Below are positions 46,155-57,569 of a stretch of DNA of 64,000 nucleotides, piece by piece. The notes under the pieces were generated by a model. That model saw only the letters and a list, made by a program, of their open reading frames with translations, did not search any database and was not told where the DNA came from. Source of the stretch: Limonium bicolor (Eukaryota > Streptophyta > Magnoliopsida > Caryophyllales > Plumbaginaceae); NCBI GenBank assembly GCA_023374045.1, contig CM041780.1, positions 166,647,074-166,711,073 on the forward strand, written 5' to 3'. The position numbers were made by a program, and so were the translations under genes. Within the stretch, counting starts at the first letter, position 1. Every line of letters starts with the position of its first letter.

Positions 46155-48253
46155 GGGAAAATTCACAAGATACCACTAAAAAGTTTGTTAATTCACAAAA
46201 GACAACTGTTTTTTAAAAAAAATTTCCCAAGATACCACAAAAAAAACTTAATTCACTAAATATCACAAATTAGGAACCCAAAACATTTTAAGACCAAAAT
46301 ACCTACTTGTTAATGAACATAGTTCACACGATACCACATAAATATTATTAATTCACAAAATACCACAAAAGTCAATAAAATATATATTAAGAGCAGTAAA
46401 AAATAATAAAATTTAAGTTTATCATTTTATTTGATAAATTTTATAAAATAAAAAACAAACATAATAAATATTTGAAAATTAATATAAATAATATATCATT
46501 TAAAAGCTAAAAAACTAAATTAAAAAGTAAAAAGCGAAACTAAGGGAATGGTAACTCAAATTTTTAATGATAATTTTACTCAAAGTATTTTTAGTAATGT
46601 AAAATAGTATTATATAAAATTATAATATATAGTAAATTACAAAAAATTAAACAACCATTATACTACTACTGCTTTGTTTATTTTAATCAAGTTTGTGGCT
46701 TCTCTAATATATTATACTTTTTATAATTCTTTAGAGATTCTTTATATATATATGGTATTTATATATTTTCAATTTCAACCCATATATAAGAGAAAGTTAA
46801 TTTTGCTACTTACTTTTTAAAAATATGTTTAATAATTTTTGTTTTGAATTAAAATATATAAAATGATATTATAAGAAATGTTAGACTATTATACTCATAA
46901 CTATTGTTTTATTTTTTTGTCAAACTATTTAGCTTGTATATAGTATATAATACTTTTTTATAATATTATATATATGTTTAATTCAAAAATACAAAAAAAA
47001 TTGTAATATCACTTTATATATATGTTTAACCCACATATAAAAAGAAGTTAGTTTTGCTACTTACTTTTTGAAAATATGTTTAATAATTTTTGTTTTGAAT
47101 TAAAATATATAAAATGATATTATATGAAATGTTAGACTATTATACTCATAACTATTGTTTTATTTTTTGTCAAATTATTTAGCTTGTATATAGTATATAA
47201 TACTTTTTTATAATATCATATATATGTTTAATTCAAAAATGCAACAAAAATTGTAATATCACTTTATATATATGTTTAACCCATATATAAAAAGAAGTTA
47301 ATTTTGATACTTACTTTTAAAAAATATGTTTAATAATTTTTGTTTTGAATTAAAATACTTAAAATGATATTATAAAAAATGTTAGACTATTATACTCATA
47401 ACTATTGTTTTATTTTTTTATCAAATTATTTAGCTTGTATATAGTATATAATATATTTTTTATAATATCACTTTATATTTATGTTTAATTCAAAAATACA
47501 ACAAAAATTATTAAACATATTTTTAAAAATTATGTAACAAAAGTAACTACTTTTTATATATGGGTTAAACATATATATAAGTGATATTACAATTTTTGTT
47601 GTATTTTTGAATTAAACATATATATAAAGTGTTATTTTAAAAATATATTATATACTATATATAAGCTAAATAATTTGACAAAAAATATAACAATAGTTAT
47701 GAGTAGAATACTCTAACATTTTTATAATTTCATTTTATATATTTTAATTCAAAACTAAAATTGTTAAATATATTTTTAAAAAGTAAGTAGCAAAATTAAC
47801 TTTCTCTTATATATGGGTTGAAATTGAAAAAAATATAAATACCATATATATAACAAAAGAATCTCTAAAGAATTATAAAAAGTATAATATATTAGAGAAG
47901 CCACAAACTTGATTAAAAATAGACAAATGCAGTAGTATAATGGTTGTTTAATGTTTTTAATTTACTGTATATATATATAATTTTTTATAGTACTATTTAC
48001 ATTACTAAAAATACTTTGAGTAAAAGTATTATAAAAAATTTGAGTTATCATTCCCTTATTTTGTTTTTTATTTTTAATTTAGTTTTTTAGCTTTTAAATG
48101 ATATATACATATTAATTTTTTATATTTTTCAAAAAATTTAATTAATTGTTGGTTTTTTTATAAAATTTTATCAAATAAAATGATAAACTTAAATTTTTAT
48201 TATTTTTTACTGTTCTTAATATATATTTTATTGACTTTTGTGGTATTTTGTGA
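46155..48253. mobile_element. Large AT-rich foldback element, left part
   Basis: Begins GGGAAAATTCACAAGATACC and runs through repeated ATACCAC-type units into a palindrome. 46350-47490 pairs with 47515-48253, up to GACTTTTGTGGTATTTTGTG. The sequence then stops at the Ty3 insertion. The predicted continuation (the inverse of 46155-46350) appears at 55027-55213. Restored in outline, the element is about 2.3 kb with ends of the same GGGAAAATTCAC type as 59255-59666. Non-coding. Confidence 0.65.
46780..47520. repeat. Three tandem units of about 249 bp
   Basis: Units start near 46781, 47031 and 47280 at CCCATATATAA or CCCACATATAA and are very similar. The opposite arm of the foldback holds only one inverted unit (about 47540-47820). 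Confidence 0.8.
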
Positions 48254-48261
48254 ATCCAAGG

Positions 48262-50536
48262 AATGTAAAGTTGTGCACACCCCTTGACTGTTTAATGAGA
48301 AACACCTAAGTACAAGGCTTTATGTGTGATGGGTTGTGTTTCTTCGCCATTTACCATAAGAGCGCCTCGGGGCTACACAATAACATGCGGGCCGTGTCAA
48401 GAAGGATTGGCTTGATGCAGCGGTGACAAGTGATGGGTTCGAGTCCCTGCACGTTGTCATGCGCAAGATGACCTGACGAGGTTGGTAAGTGAGTTGCACT
48501 TGACCAGGTGAGCTGGGCTCACCCAAGCACGCGAGGGTGGTGGTAGTATTGTGTCGGTGGAGTGTCGAGGACATTGCCATGGCGGACACAACAAGACTTA
48601 AGACAAGGGCCTGGGGCGCCTTGTGCTATCACGACATTGCACGGCATCGCATGACACGGGTGTTGGCTGTGCTAGGCACGGGCACTGGCTGTGACTGCAT
48701 GCGCGGGGCGTTAGTGGCAAGGGGATTTCATGAGCAACGAGTGTGGGCGTCACGCATTGACACGAGTGCTGGCTGCGCATAGGCGCGGGTCGCTGGCTGT
48801 GAGCTGCGGACAAGCTGCAAGTTGTGGGCACTGTGCTAGGTGCATGTGTGTTGCTGTAAAACTGGGTTTTACTATGGTTCCTTGGTAATTCTGGGAGTTA
48901 CCTTAATTAAGTCTTGACCCATTGATGGAGTGGATGTTATGAGGTTACATTAATGACATCTCACTTATGAGAAGGGAACTTCTTATTAATATGGCGATTA
49001 CGGATGTTACTAGCTTTCCTCTCAATTATCTTATTTAAGATAATGTTGGTTGGTATTCTTGGAGGAATGCAAAAAGCCTTATTGATTGCCAAATTAAAAG
49101 GGCAAGTCAAGAGTTGTTGTTATGAGGTATTAACTCTCTTGTAACCGATGGGTTAAGGAAGAGTCACCACCTCCCTTTATTTATGGCACCTAATAATGGA
49201 GGTGATTCTCTATCTTCTAGCGCCTATATTTAATGGGGACTGTTGGAATATCTGTAACAACTAAATAGGCTGGTTAATGGAGGAAGCTAAGGAGAATCGT
49301 AACTCCCCATATTTAATAAAGGAAGTTACTAATGGTTGCTATAAAAGAGAATGGGGCGGCAGAGGTTGGACATCATCACATCACATCCATTATCTACGCC
49401 TTTTGTGAGTAAACAAAGAAGAGAGCTTTGTTCTTGGCTAATCCCACAATTCCCTTAAGATAGCTACGTCTCACAAAGAGAAGTTGGGCTCTCTTTCCTC
49501 CCTTGAGACACCATTAGTGTGGAAGGGTCTAGGACCGCTTCTTACCCCTTTGTCCCATCAGTAAAGTAGACCCGCTACTCCTCCAATCCTGTAACGAGTA
49601 GTGTTGGACTGGGTTGCTACCGTGTGGGTGGTAAAACGTGCTTGTGCATCCGTGTTGGGTCGTCCTCGAGTTGAAGATCTAGAAGGATGGAGAAATGAGG
49701 CACTTGGAAGTTTGAAGGGGGTTTGGTTCCGAACAACCTATGCGTGCGATCGAAGGGCGAGGCGGCTCATCGACTTGGGCGTAAGCTGAGCCGGTCATAG
49801 CGAGTATTTTCTCGTGGGCGGTTTTGGCCTTGTCATCTTCCTTTATCTAATGCTTGTAATTAAGGAGTTTAATTGTTGAGAGTTACTTAACAATTAAAGG
49901 GGTGGTTTTGGGCTGCCTTGACTCCTTGGTGGGCGGCAATTAGATAGATGGGCTGTTGGTGTTTCCTCTCCCCCTAGTTAATATGTGCTACCATTATAAA
50001 GGGAGTAGTTACTTGGCATTAATCCTTTAAGAGATGGTTAAAGGGTTTGAATGCATTTAACTACAAAGGGAGTTTTGTTGGGAGTTATGGATATAAATGA
50101 GGAAGATAAGGAGTTTGGTATTCTTCTCTTATCCTAACTAGCCAAGGGCCTATTTAAAGGCGAGGAGATTGGTTTGAGATATCATCACATCACCACCTTA
50201 CGATTGGTGTTGTATTCTCTCAAACAAGTAGTAATCTCTCACAGATAAACTCCTACGTTACACGAAGTGATCTTCCCTAAAGGTCTAAGTGTGTAAGCGT
50301 GAGTGTTCCAGGATTCCTACCTCTAGTCCTACGACACCAACACTTGCGGGCTTGATCAGAGACAAGTCCAGGAGGCGCAAGGTCGTAGTGGAACTAGTTA
50401 CCACAAGAGGGCGGTATTCTCATTTTTGAATCCGTGTTTGGTTCTAAGTTCGTCGAGTGAAGAAAGGAAGGTTGGAGGAGGCCGAGGGACTAGGCTTAGT
50501 TCCTGCCGGTCACAGTGCTAATTTTAGCGTGTGACA
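48262..50536 (+). repeat. Probable 5' LTR and leader of the plus-strand gag unit
   Basis: About 2.3 kb without domains, placed directly before the primer-binding site and ending in CA. 48300-48850 is markedly GC-rich, with recurring GGCTGTG/CGGGCACTGG words. Short frames at 48320-48831 and 49601-49789 have no recognisable product. The start is inferred, not shown by a second LTR. Confidence 0.45.
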
Positions 50537-50540
50537 AGCT

Positions 50541-50552
50541 TGGTATCAGAGC
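50541..50552 (+). promoter_or_regulatory. Primer-binding site, initiator Met-tRNA
   Basis: TGGTATCAGAGC four bases after GTGTGACA. Confidence 0.85.
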
Positions 50553-50667
50553 TACGTTTGAATTCTTCATCGACAATCGAGTGTTGTGTTCGATTTCAGC
50601 AACAACAATCAGTTCATGTGTCTTCCTCAACGTCAAAGGTCTTACCTTTATCTCTTTCTCTTGAGCA

Positions 50668-52310
50668 ATGGCTTCATCGACTTTGCCTAAGTCTATCGAC
50701 GGGAAAGTTGCTTCACTGGAGGCGAGGCATGGTGAGAATCTTTATCCCATCACCGTGAGTCTATCTTCTCGACGCCGAGTTCTTGATGCTACCAGATCCC
50801 TGGCGGATAAGATCCTTGAGACAGGAGAGGATCACCGCAATCTCCTCGATGATCTGCATGGTGAGATCCAGGTGAATAACTCCTTGCTAGGGGCCATCCC
50901 AGACCTAGTAGGGGCGGCGGTGGCAAAGGCTCTTAAGGAGAACCGGGGTCGTGGTGAGGTAAAGCTAGAAGGTGCTAAGGACGGGCGTGTGGCACGTCGT
51001 TCTTGTGACGAAGATGAAGACTTGAGTCCAAGGCGTGGACGATCGCGCCATCGTCGTGCCGGGCATGATGGTGGGCGTAAGCGCGGTGGCCGTGTGAGAC
51101 GCAACGATCCTGTGAGACGAGAGGGAAGTGTTGGAGAAGAGATGAGGCGTTGGCTAGTTGATGAGGACGGGGTCGCTCAAGTCCAACATCCAAAGGTGAA
51201 GTTGTTCACTTTTCTGATGATGAGAGGCAAGACTATCGTCGTCGAGGCAGCGGGAGTCATTACAGTGATGACGCTGGCCGAGAAGACGAGGAACTTGATG
51301 ATGATGCTAAGGCCGAGCCTGAGCATGGTGTTGGACATCATGGAGGCGATGGTGATGGTGGTTCCTCAGGTGGTTCTTCTAGTTCTCCTTCCGAGGATGG
51401 TTCCGGGAGCGAGGAGGAAGAAGAGGAGCCTAGCGAGAGTGACTTCTCAGAGAGCTCTGGGAGTTCTCAGGACAAGTATAAGCCCAAGTATCTACACCAC
51501 AAGGCGGCGAAAGATGAGTTGTGTGGACTTAAGGGGAAAAGGAAATTGAAGTTTCCGGATCCCGAGATGTATGATGGCACTAGATGGAACAATCTTGGCT
51601 AATTTCTTCCAAGATCTCTCTGATTACTTTGAGGCAAATGATATCAAAAGGGACAGGGAACATATTCTCTATGCAAGGTCGAGGATCTTTGGGAGGGCTA
51701 AGAAATGGTGGAGGACCGTAGGTCAAAAGAGCGTACAGACTTGGGCGGACTTCAAGAAGGAGGTTCGTAGGCATTTTTATCCCAAAGATGCTGTCTGGAA
51801 GGCTCAGAATGATTTGACTACGATCACTATGAAGGGAACGGTAAGGGATTACGTGTTTGAGTTCAATTCCATTGTTGCTGAGTTACCCGACTTGCCGGAG
51901 AAGTATAGAGTCTTCCATTTTGTCCGTGGTATGCCCAAAGATGTGCAAGAGAAAATGTGGCTAAAGAAGCCAAAGACCTTGTCCGAAGCGGTTGCATTTG
52001 CTGAATCTATGGGAGATTTTAAAGTCAAGGAAACCAAGGGGGATAGTGGTGAGTTTCGTAAGTCATGGCGAAGATACAACTCCAATAAGAAGAGGAGGAT
52101 GGGTCTGAATGAGGTGTCACAGGGTAGTGCCGAGAAAGAGGAGCCCAAGAGTGGAGCCAAGACTAAGACGACGTCAAAGACCCGAGGTGACCGGCGGAGC
52201 AAGAGCAAGCCAGATCACCCTCTAATGTGTGCTACAATTGTGGTGAGACGGGTCATTGGGCTAGGGAGTGTCTCAAGAAGAAGGCGGCTACACTAGTTGA
52301 TGCCACTACT
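50668..52310 (+). pseudogene. gag: Ty3-like Gag, plus-strand copy
   Basis: Starts MASSTLPKSIDGKVASLEAR at 50668. An N-terminal region and an Arg-rich stretch run to about 51200. A frameshift there moves the reading to an acidic Glu/Asp/Ser-rich segment (51200-51470). A second shift near 51580 leads into the Retrotrans_gag core of the 51571-52296 frame: ILANFFQDLSDYFEAND, AKKWWRTVGQKSVQTW, KKEVRRHFYPKD and ELPDLPEKYRVFHFVRGM. A lysine-rich tail ends, after a further shift, in a zinc knuckle CYNCGETGHWAREC near 52230. Sequence similarity to the minus copy stops about 30 bases later, at 52310. The WWR and HFYP motifs support Ty3 Gag. The lineage is not clear. Confidence 0.85.
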
Positions 52311-52761
52311 AGAATGCCATATCTCATGGTCTCACTTAGCCTTACGGATGGGCTACTTGTCAAACACTCTGAGTTGACAAACAATCGACTCAGTGATTCT
52401 AGCTAGTGCAACATGTACTATGCCCATGTGGTTCAAATTGGTCACCAACTGACCGTATCTCAACTCACCTGAAAGTATGGTATCACCCAATCCGTTTCAA
52501 GGTCTACCTCTTGCTGCCGCACACAAACTGGACACTTGCAAAATCTCGAGCAAACTTCCACTTTATTCAGCACTTCTTGGTTTGAACTACAAAAGGAATA
52601 GAAAACACTGTAGTAATTCCAACTACAAAGGACAGCTTAAAAGGAAAATAAACTAACAACCGAAACTCAAATGTCCTCTCTTAAACATGAAGTATGACTG
52701 GATTTAAAAGAACAAGGAAACAAGAACACCTATTTCAAGCTACCTCATGCGCTACCATGCC
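52311..52761 (-). other. Spacer between the two gag copies; 3' UTR-like on the minus strand
   Basis: Continues past the stop of the minus-strand protease frame. It contains AATAAAG on that strand near 52560, in a setting that resembles an mRNA 3' end. No LTR is recognised in it. Confidence 0.4.
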
Positions 52762-54915
52762 CTAGAGCTCTCCCCGGCACGAAGCTTCCTCACGAGCGCG
52801 TGAACCAACTGGGTGATCTCCCACGGAGGGGGTCAGTCCATAGACCCAACCATGCATAGACTCCACGCCGATCCACATGCGGTTCTGGAATAACTCAACG
52901 CTTGTCTTGGCCTTCCAAGCAAAAGGTTCCCCTAGAATCATGGGAACAAGAGACAGATCCAAGAGCTCAAAAGTAAGATAGCCTCCCCACGGACCTATCT
53001 TCACATACATCTTGACTCTTCCACATGTCTCTACAGCAACCTCATCTCCGATCCTGATACGCCTAGTATTAGGAGCGATAGGTAGCTTAAGCTCTCGGGC
53101 CACACGTAGACTCAGACAATTGCATCCTGCTCCGGTATCGACCAAAGCCATCACACATGTGTGTCTCTCTATCAAGGCATCAACATACAACAACGTGCTA
53201 GTCAGTGCTACAGCCGGATAATCAACATGAACAACCGAGAGAGAAGGAAGGACAACACCTTCATAGTTCATCGGTGTTAGAGTAGCCACCTGCTCACTCC
53301 TCGGCTCTGCATCAACTACTGTTGCCGCATTCTTCTTGGGACACTCCCTAGCACAATGACCTCGTCTCACCACAATTGTAGCACACATTAGAGGGTGATC
53401 TCGGCCTGCTCTTGCTCCCTCGGTCACCTTGGGTCTTTGGCGTAGTCTTAGTCTTGGCTCCACTCTTGGGCTCTTCTTTCTTGGCACCACCCTATGACAC
53501 CTCGTCAGACCCATTCTCCTCTTCTTATTGGAGTTGTATCTTCACCATGACTTACAAAACTCGCCACTAGCCCCCTTGGTTTCCTTGACCTTAAAATCTC
53601 TTAGAGATTCAGCAAGTGCAACCGCTTTAGACAAGGTCTTTGGCTTCTTCAGCCACATTTTCTCTTGCGCATCTTTGGGGATACCACGGACAAAATGGAA
53701 GACTTTGTACTTCTTCGGCAAGTCGGGTAACTCAGCAACAATGGAATTGAACTCGGACACGTAATCCCTTACCATGCCCTTCATAGTGATCGTAGTCAAA
53801 ATTCTGAGCCTTCCAGACAACATCTTTGGGATAGAAATGCCTACGAACCTCCTTCTTGAAGTCCACCCAAGTCTGTACGCTCTTTCGACCTATGGTCCTC
53901 CACCATTGCTTAGCCCTCCTAGAGAGCCTCGACCTTGCATAGAGAATCCTCTCCCTGTCCCTTTTGATATCATTTGCCTCAAAGTAATCAGAGAGATCTT
54001 GGAAGAAATTAGCCAAGATTGTTCCATCTCTAGCGCCATCATACATCTCGGGATCTGGAAACTTCAATTTCCTTTTCCCCTTAAGTCCACACAACTCGTC
54101 ATACGACGCCTTGTAGCGCAGCTCTCCGAGAAGTCACTCTCGCTAGGCTCCTCTTCTTCCTCCTCGCTCCCGGAACCATCCTTGGAAGGAGAACTAGAAG
54201 AACCACCTGAGGAACCACCATCACCATCGTCTCCATTATGTCCAACACCATGCTCAGGCTCGGCCTTAGCATCATCGTCAAGTTCCTCGTCCTCTCGACC
54301 ATCGTCATCACCATAGTGACTCCCGCTACCTCGACGACGAATAGTCTTGCCTCTCTTCATCAGAAAAGTGAACAACTTTGCTCTTCACCTTTGACTGTTG
54401 TGCACGAGCGACCCTGTCCTTATCAACTAGCCAACGCCTCATCTCTTCTCCAACACTTCCCTCTCGTCTCACAGGATCGTTGCGTATCACTGGGCCACCG
54501 CGCTTACGCCCACCATCATGCCTGGCACGACGATGACGCGACCGTCCACGCCTTGGACTCAAGCCTTCATCTTCATCACAAGAACGACGTGCCACACGCC
54601 CGTCCTTAGCACCTTCTTGCTTTATCTCACCATGACCCCAGTTCCCCTTAAGAGCCCTTGTCACCACCGCCCCTACTAGGTCTGGGATTGCCCCTAGCAA
54701 GGAATTATTCACCCGGATCTCGCCATGCAGATCATCGAGGAGATTGCGGTGATCCTCTCCTGTCTCAAGGATCTTATCCGCCAGGGATCTGTAGCATCAA
54801 GAACTCGGGGCTAAGAAGATAAACTCACGGAGATGGGAGGAAGATTCTCACCATGCCTCGCCTCCAGTGAAGCAACTTTTTCGTCGATAGACTTAGGCAA
54901 AGTCGATAAAGCCAT
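52762..54915 (-). pseudogene. gag: Ty3-like Gag plus aspartic protease, minus-strand copy
   Basis: Inverted second copy, starting near 54915 with the same N-terminus. The Arg-rich and acidic segments span 54712-54064. The Retrotrans_gag core is in the frames 54094-53732 and 53823-53542 (NFFQDLSDYFEAND, KQWWRTIGRKSVQTW, RGIPKDAQEKMWL). A separate open frame, 53514-52762, encodes a degraded zinc knuckle (GHCARECPKKN) and, unlike the plus copy, an aspartic protease with MALVDTGAGCNCLS near 53150 and MILGEPFAW downstream. The frame ends at 52762 without RT. At least three frameshifts break Gag. It could derive from a gag-protease-only, non-autonomous family similar in content to TR-GAG elements, or be a truncated larger Ty3 element. 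Confidence 0.85.
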
Positions 54916-55026
54916 TGCTTAAGAGAGAGATAAAGGTAAGACCTTTGATGTTAAGGAAGACATACGAACTGATTGTTGTTGTAGAAATCGAACACAACAC
55001 TCGATTGTCGATGAAGAATTCGAACG

Positions 55027-55213
55027 TAATATTTATGTGGTATCCTGTGAACTATGTTTATTAACAAGTAGGGGTATTTTGATCTTAAAATGTTTTGGGT
55101 TCGTAATTTGTGGTATCTGGTGAATTAAATTTATTTTTTGTGGTATATGGAAAACTTTTTCTAAAACAGTGATCTTTTTGTAAATTAACAAACTTTTTAG
55201 TGATATCTTGTGA
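55027..55213. mobile_element. Right end of the split AT-rich foldback element
   Basis: Reads as the inverse of 46155-46350: TATTTATGTGGTAT, GTGAACTATGTTTATTAAC, AAAATGTTTTGGGTT and AACAAACTTTTTAGTGATATC. This shows that 48254-55026 is an insertion. A clean TSD of the foldback is not visible. Confidence 0.65.
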
Positions 55214-55343
55214 ATTTACTCTAATAATAAAAACTTTACAATAATAAATTGACAAAACTTAATTAAACTTAAAAAACTAACCATACAAACTTAAAAACAC
55301 ACATTATATATTCCAACACAACCATCATTAACTATTTATGAGT

Positions 55344-55921
55344 AGGGATGTCAATCTGGACCCGGACCTGAAACCCGACCCGAAACGACCTGTAAAAAAG
55401 CTGGGTTCGAGTTGAGATTTTTGACCCAAAAATATTTTCGGGTCGGGTTCGGGTTGGGTCATTGAAACCGCTACGGGTTCGGGTTGAATCCGCTAGCCCG
55501 TAACCCAAAAAAATTTAATTAAAAATAAAAAATATGTTATATTTAATGACTTAATTAATGTTCAATGATAAATTTATGACTAAAATAAACATTTAATCGA
55601 TAACATATGATTATATATTGTACATAATAATAAATTAATATTAAAGTATTATACTTTTTATTAAATAATCCAAAATTTTAAAAATTAGATAAATTTTTGA
55701 AAAAATGGGTCAGGTTCGAGTCAACCCGCTTTATGTTCGGGTTGAAGAAATACAACCTGCTCTGGGTTCGGGTTGAAGAAATACAACCCTCTCCGGATTG
55801 AAGAAATACAACCTTCTCCGGGTTCGGGTCGAGTTTGGATTGACCTAACCTATTTTCAGGTCAGATTCAGCCCAAACCGAAACCCGATTTTGACACCCCG
55901 AATGACTTTTCACCCAAAAAA
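55344..55921 (+). mobile_element. Retroposon-like repeat, copy B, with 14-bp TSD
   Basis: Related to 2623-3117 throughout. The direct repeat AACTATTTATGAGT occurs at 55330-55343 and 55922-55935, and the insert ends in an A-run after TTTTCACCC. The TSD length and A-tail point to LINE-mediated retroposition rather than DNA transposition. Rich in GGGTTCGGGTTG words; GGGTTGAAGAAATACAACC is repeated near 55740-55820. Confidence 0.65.
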
Positions 55922-55935
55922 AACTATTTATGAGT

Positions 55936-57569
55936 GACTATTTAGCGATGATTCAATTCATGTCTCTTCCATACCAACAGCCACTAAAATAAATGTTATT
56001 GCGCGAACCCAATACTCTTTGATTTCAGTGAGATACTAAACTCAAATCAAACTGCACGGAAATTTAGGAAGGTTGGTGGGTATATCGCCATCAGTGCATG
56101 TTTAACGTGGTCTTCTGTCATTTCAGAGATCAGGATAATACTACTAAAACATCAGAGATCGCAGTGCAGTACATGTACTACATCTTCACGATAAGAAACG
56201 TCACGTCAGGCACGGTTTACTTCTAGAAGATTACACGTGTAACCAGCACAATCCATCATCACGGCATGGGCTTTCTTTATTCAAAATCGTACACATAAAG
56301 AGATTTTACAAGATCGAAAGCTCTTTTGAGATAACATTAGATTATAAAAATTTTGAACGTATATTACGTGCGGATGTGCGTATAAAAGAAAGTGACTTTT
56401 TACTAAACAGATGAAATAGGTCGTGGTGTTTTTTATTCATTGATTAATAGGGCAAAATCAGGATCAACAAATACATCCATGTTTCATTTTGTGCACTTTA
56501 TTGTTCATTGGGGAATCTAGCATTTCACTTACGTACACAGACGTGTGAATACCCAACACTTGGAAAGTTAAGACAATGTACACAGCTAAGATATGGTTAA
56601 TATACATTATGAAAGCGAAGTGCAAGATGACTTTTTCTGAAAAATAAATTTAAAACTATAGTGTTGAGCACTAACGTCGGATTCAACCCAAAAGAGCTAT
56701 TTTTGCATGAATGAAATCATGGAACATCATCACCACCGCCATGATACATTTTGATAGTATTATAAGATATGATTATATGAAATGGTTTTATATGATAAGA
56801 AATCTTATCCTGAATCATCAGCTCCTTGTTTTCTCTAACAAGATGACTGTATTTTTTTTTTCTATTGATGATTCCTTGAATGGCGCTTTTATGATTTCGT
56901 GGGATGGTAGTTGTTTAGCTAGACATGTTAAATTAATGTCTTAAAGTGTGCAGAGAGAATACGGTGAATGGAAAATTAATATCTAATGTTCAAAGTTCTT
57001 ACATGTAGTGATTTCCCCTTTCACTAACCCTCCACATAAAGCATGAATTCCCAATGGCTAGAAGGGTGTGGGTAAGATTGTGCCTACTAGGTACAAAACA
57101 ATATTCTGTTCTCCTCTATTGTCCAATTGGTTAGACGCGGATGTCACATAGATTAATAGTCATGGAGTTTTTTCTCTTTAAATATATTTGTTAGAATGAT
57201 GCTACATCTGTTGAATTATACTCTTATGAAGTTAATTTGATTAGTCTTCTAATTATAATCTTTCTCATAAAGAGTTCAAGGAAGATAATATGCAATAGTG
57301 AGAGTATTAATTTATTTGGTAAAAATTAATAGCGGTCTTCTAGCATATGAGGAGAATCATAAGAAAGTTGAAACCCTTGAAAGATGAAGATAAAATTTAT
57401 AGCTTTCTAAATACCCAACGGCTAGTTTTTCCTAAGGTGTTTAATTGAGGGTGTAAATGATGCCGAAATCATTGTAACTTGTGCGCCATTATATGGTAGT
57501 TGTTATTGGGTTAATGTGGGGGAAAATGAAGGGTTAAGATTTGTCGATATAAATAGATATACTAACCGG
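55936..57569. other. Interval without recognised gene
   Basis: Moderately AT-rich and apparently single-copy within the window. An ACACGTGT palindrome lies near 56224. The small plus-strand frame 56711-56944 has no domain. It could be a stranded gene-flanking segment. Confidence 0.35.

Larger units (their letters stand above)
48254..55026. mobile_element. Composite Ty3-like insertion with inverted gag copies
   Basis: A 6.8-kb block splitting the AT-rich foldback. It holds an LTR-like 5' region ending GTGTGACA at about 50536, a Met-tRNA primer site at 50541, a plus-strand gag to about 52310, a 450-bp spacer, and a minus-strand gag-protease from 54915 to 52762. The minus copy's homology begins at 55026, one base beyond the equivalent of the primer site, with no LTR. 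No RT, RNase H or integrase is seen. The left limit of the LTR, perhaps TGTAAAG at 48262, and the TSD are uncertain. Confidence 0.65.

Noticed and set aside
48390..48460. tRNA-like segment with GGGTTCGAGTCCC
   Set aside because: The T-stem does not pair beyond three bases, and no anticodon arm or matching acceptor stem is present.
50531..50758. Plus-strand frame starting just before the gag start
   Set aside because: It overlaps the primer-binding site and the true Gag start in another frame.
56711..56944. 77-codon plus-strand frame
   Set aside because: AT-driven composition, no recognisable domain and no supporting context.
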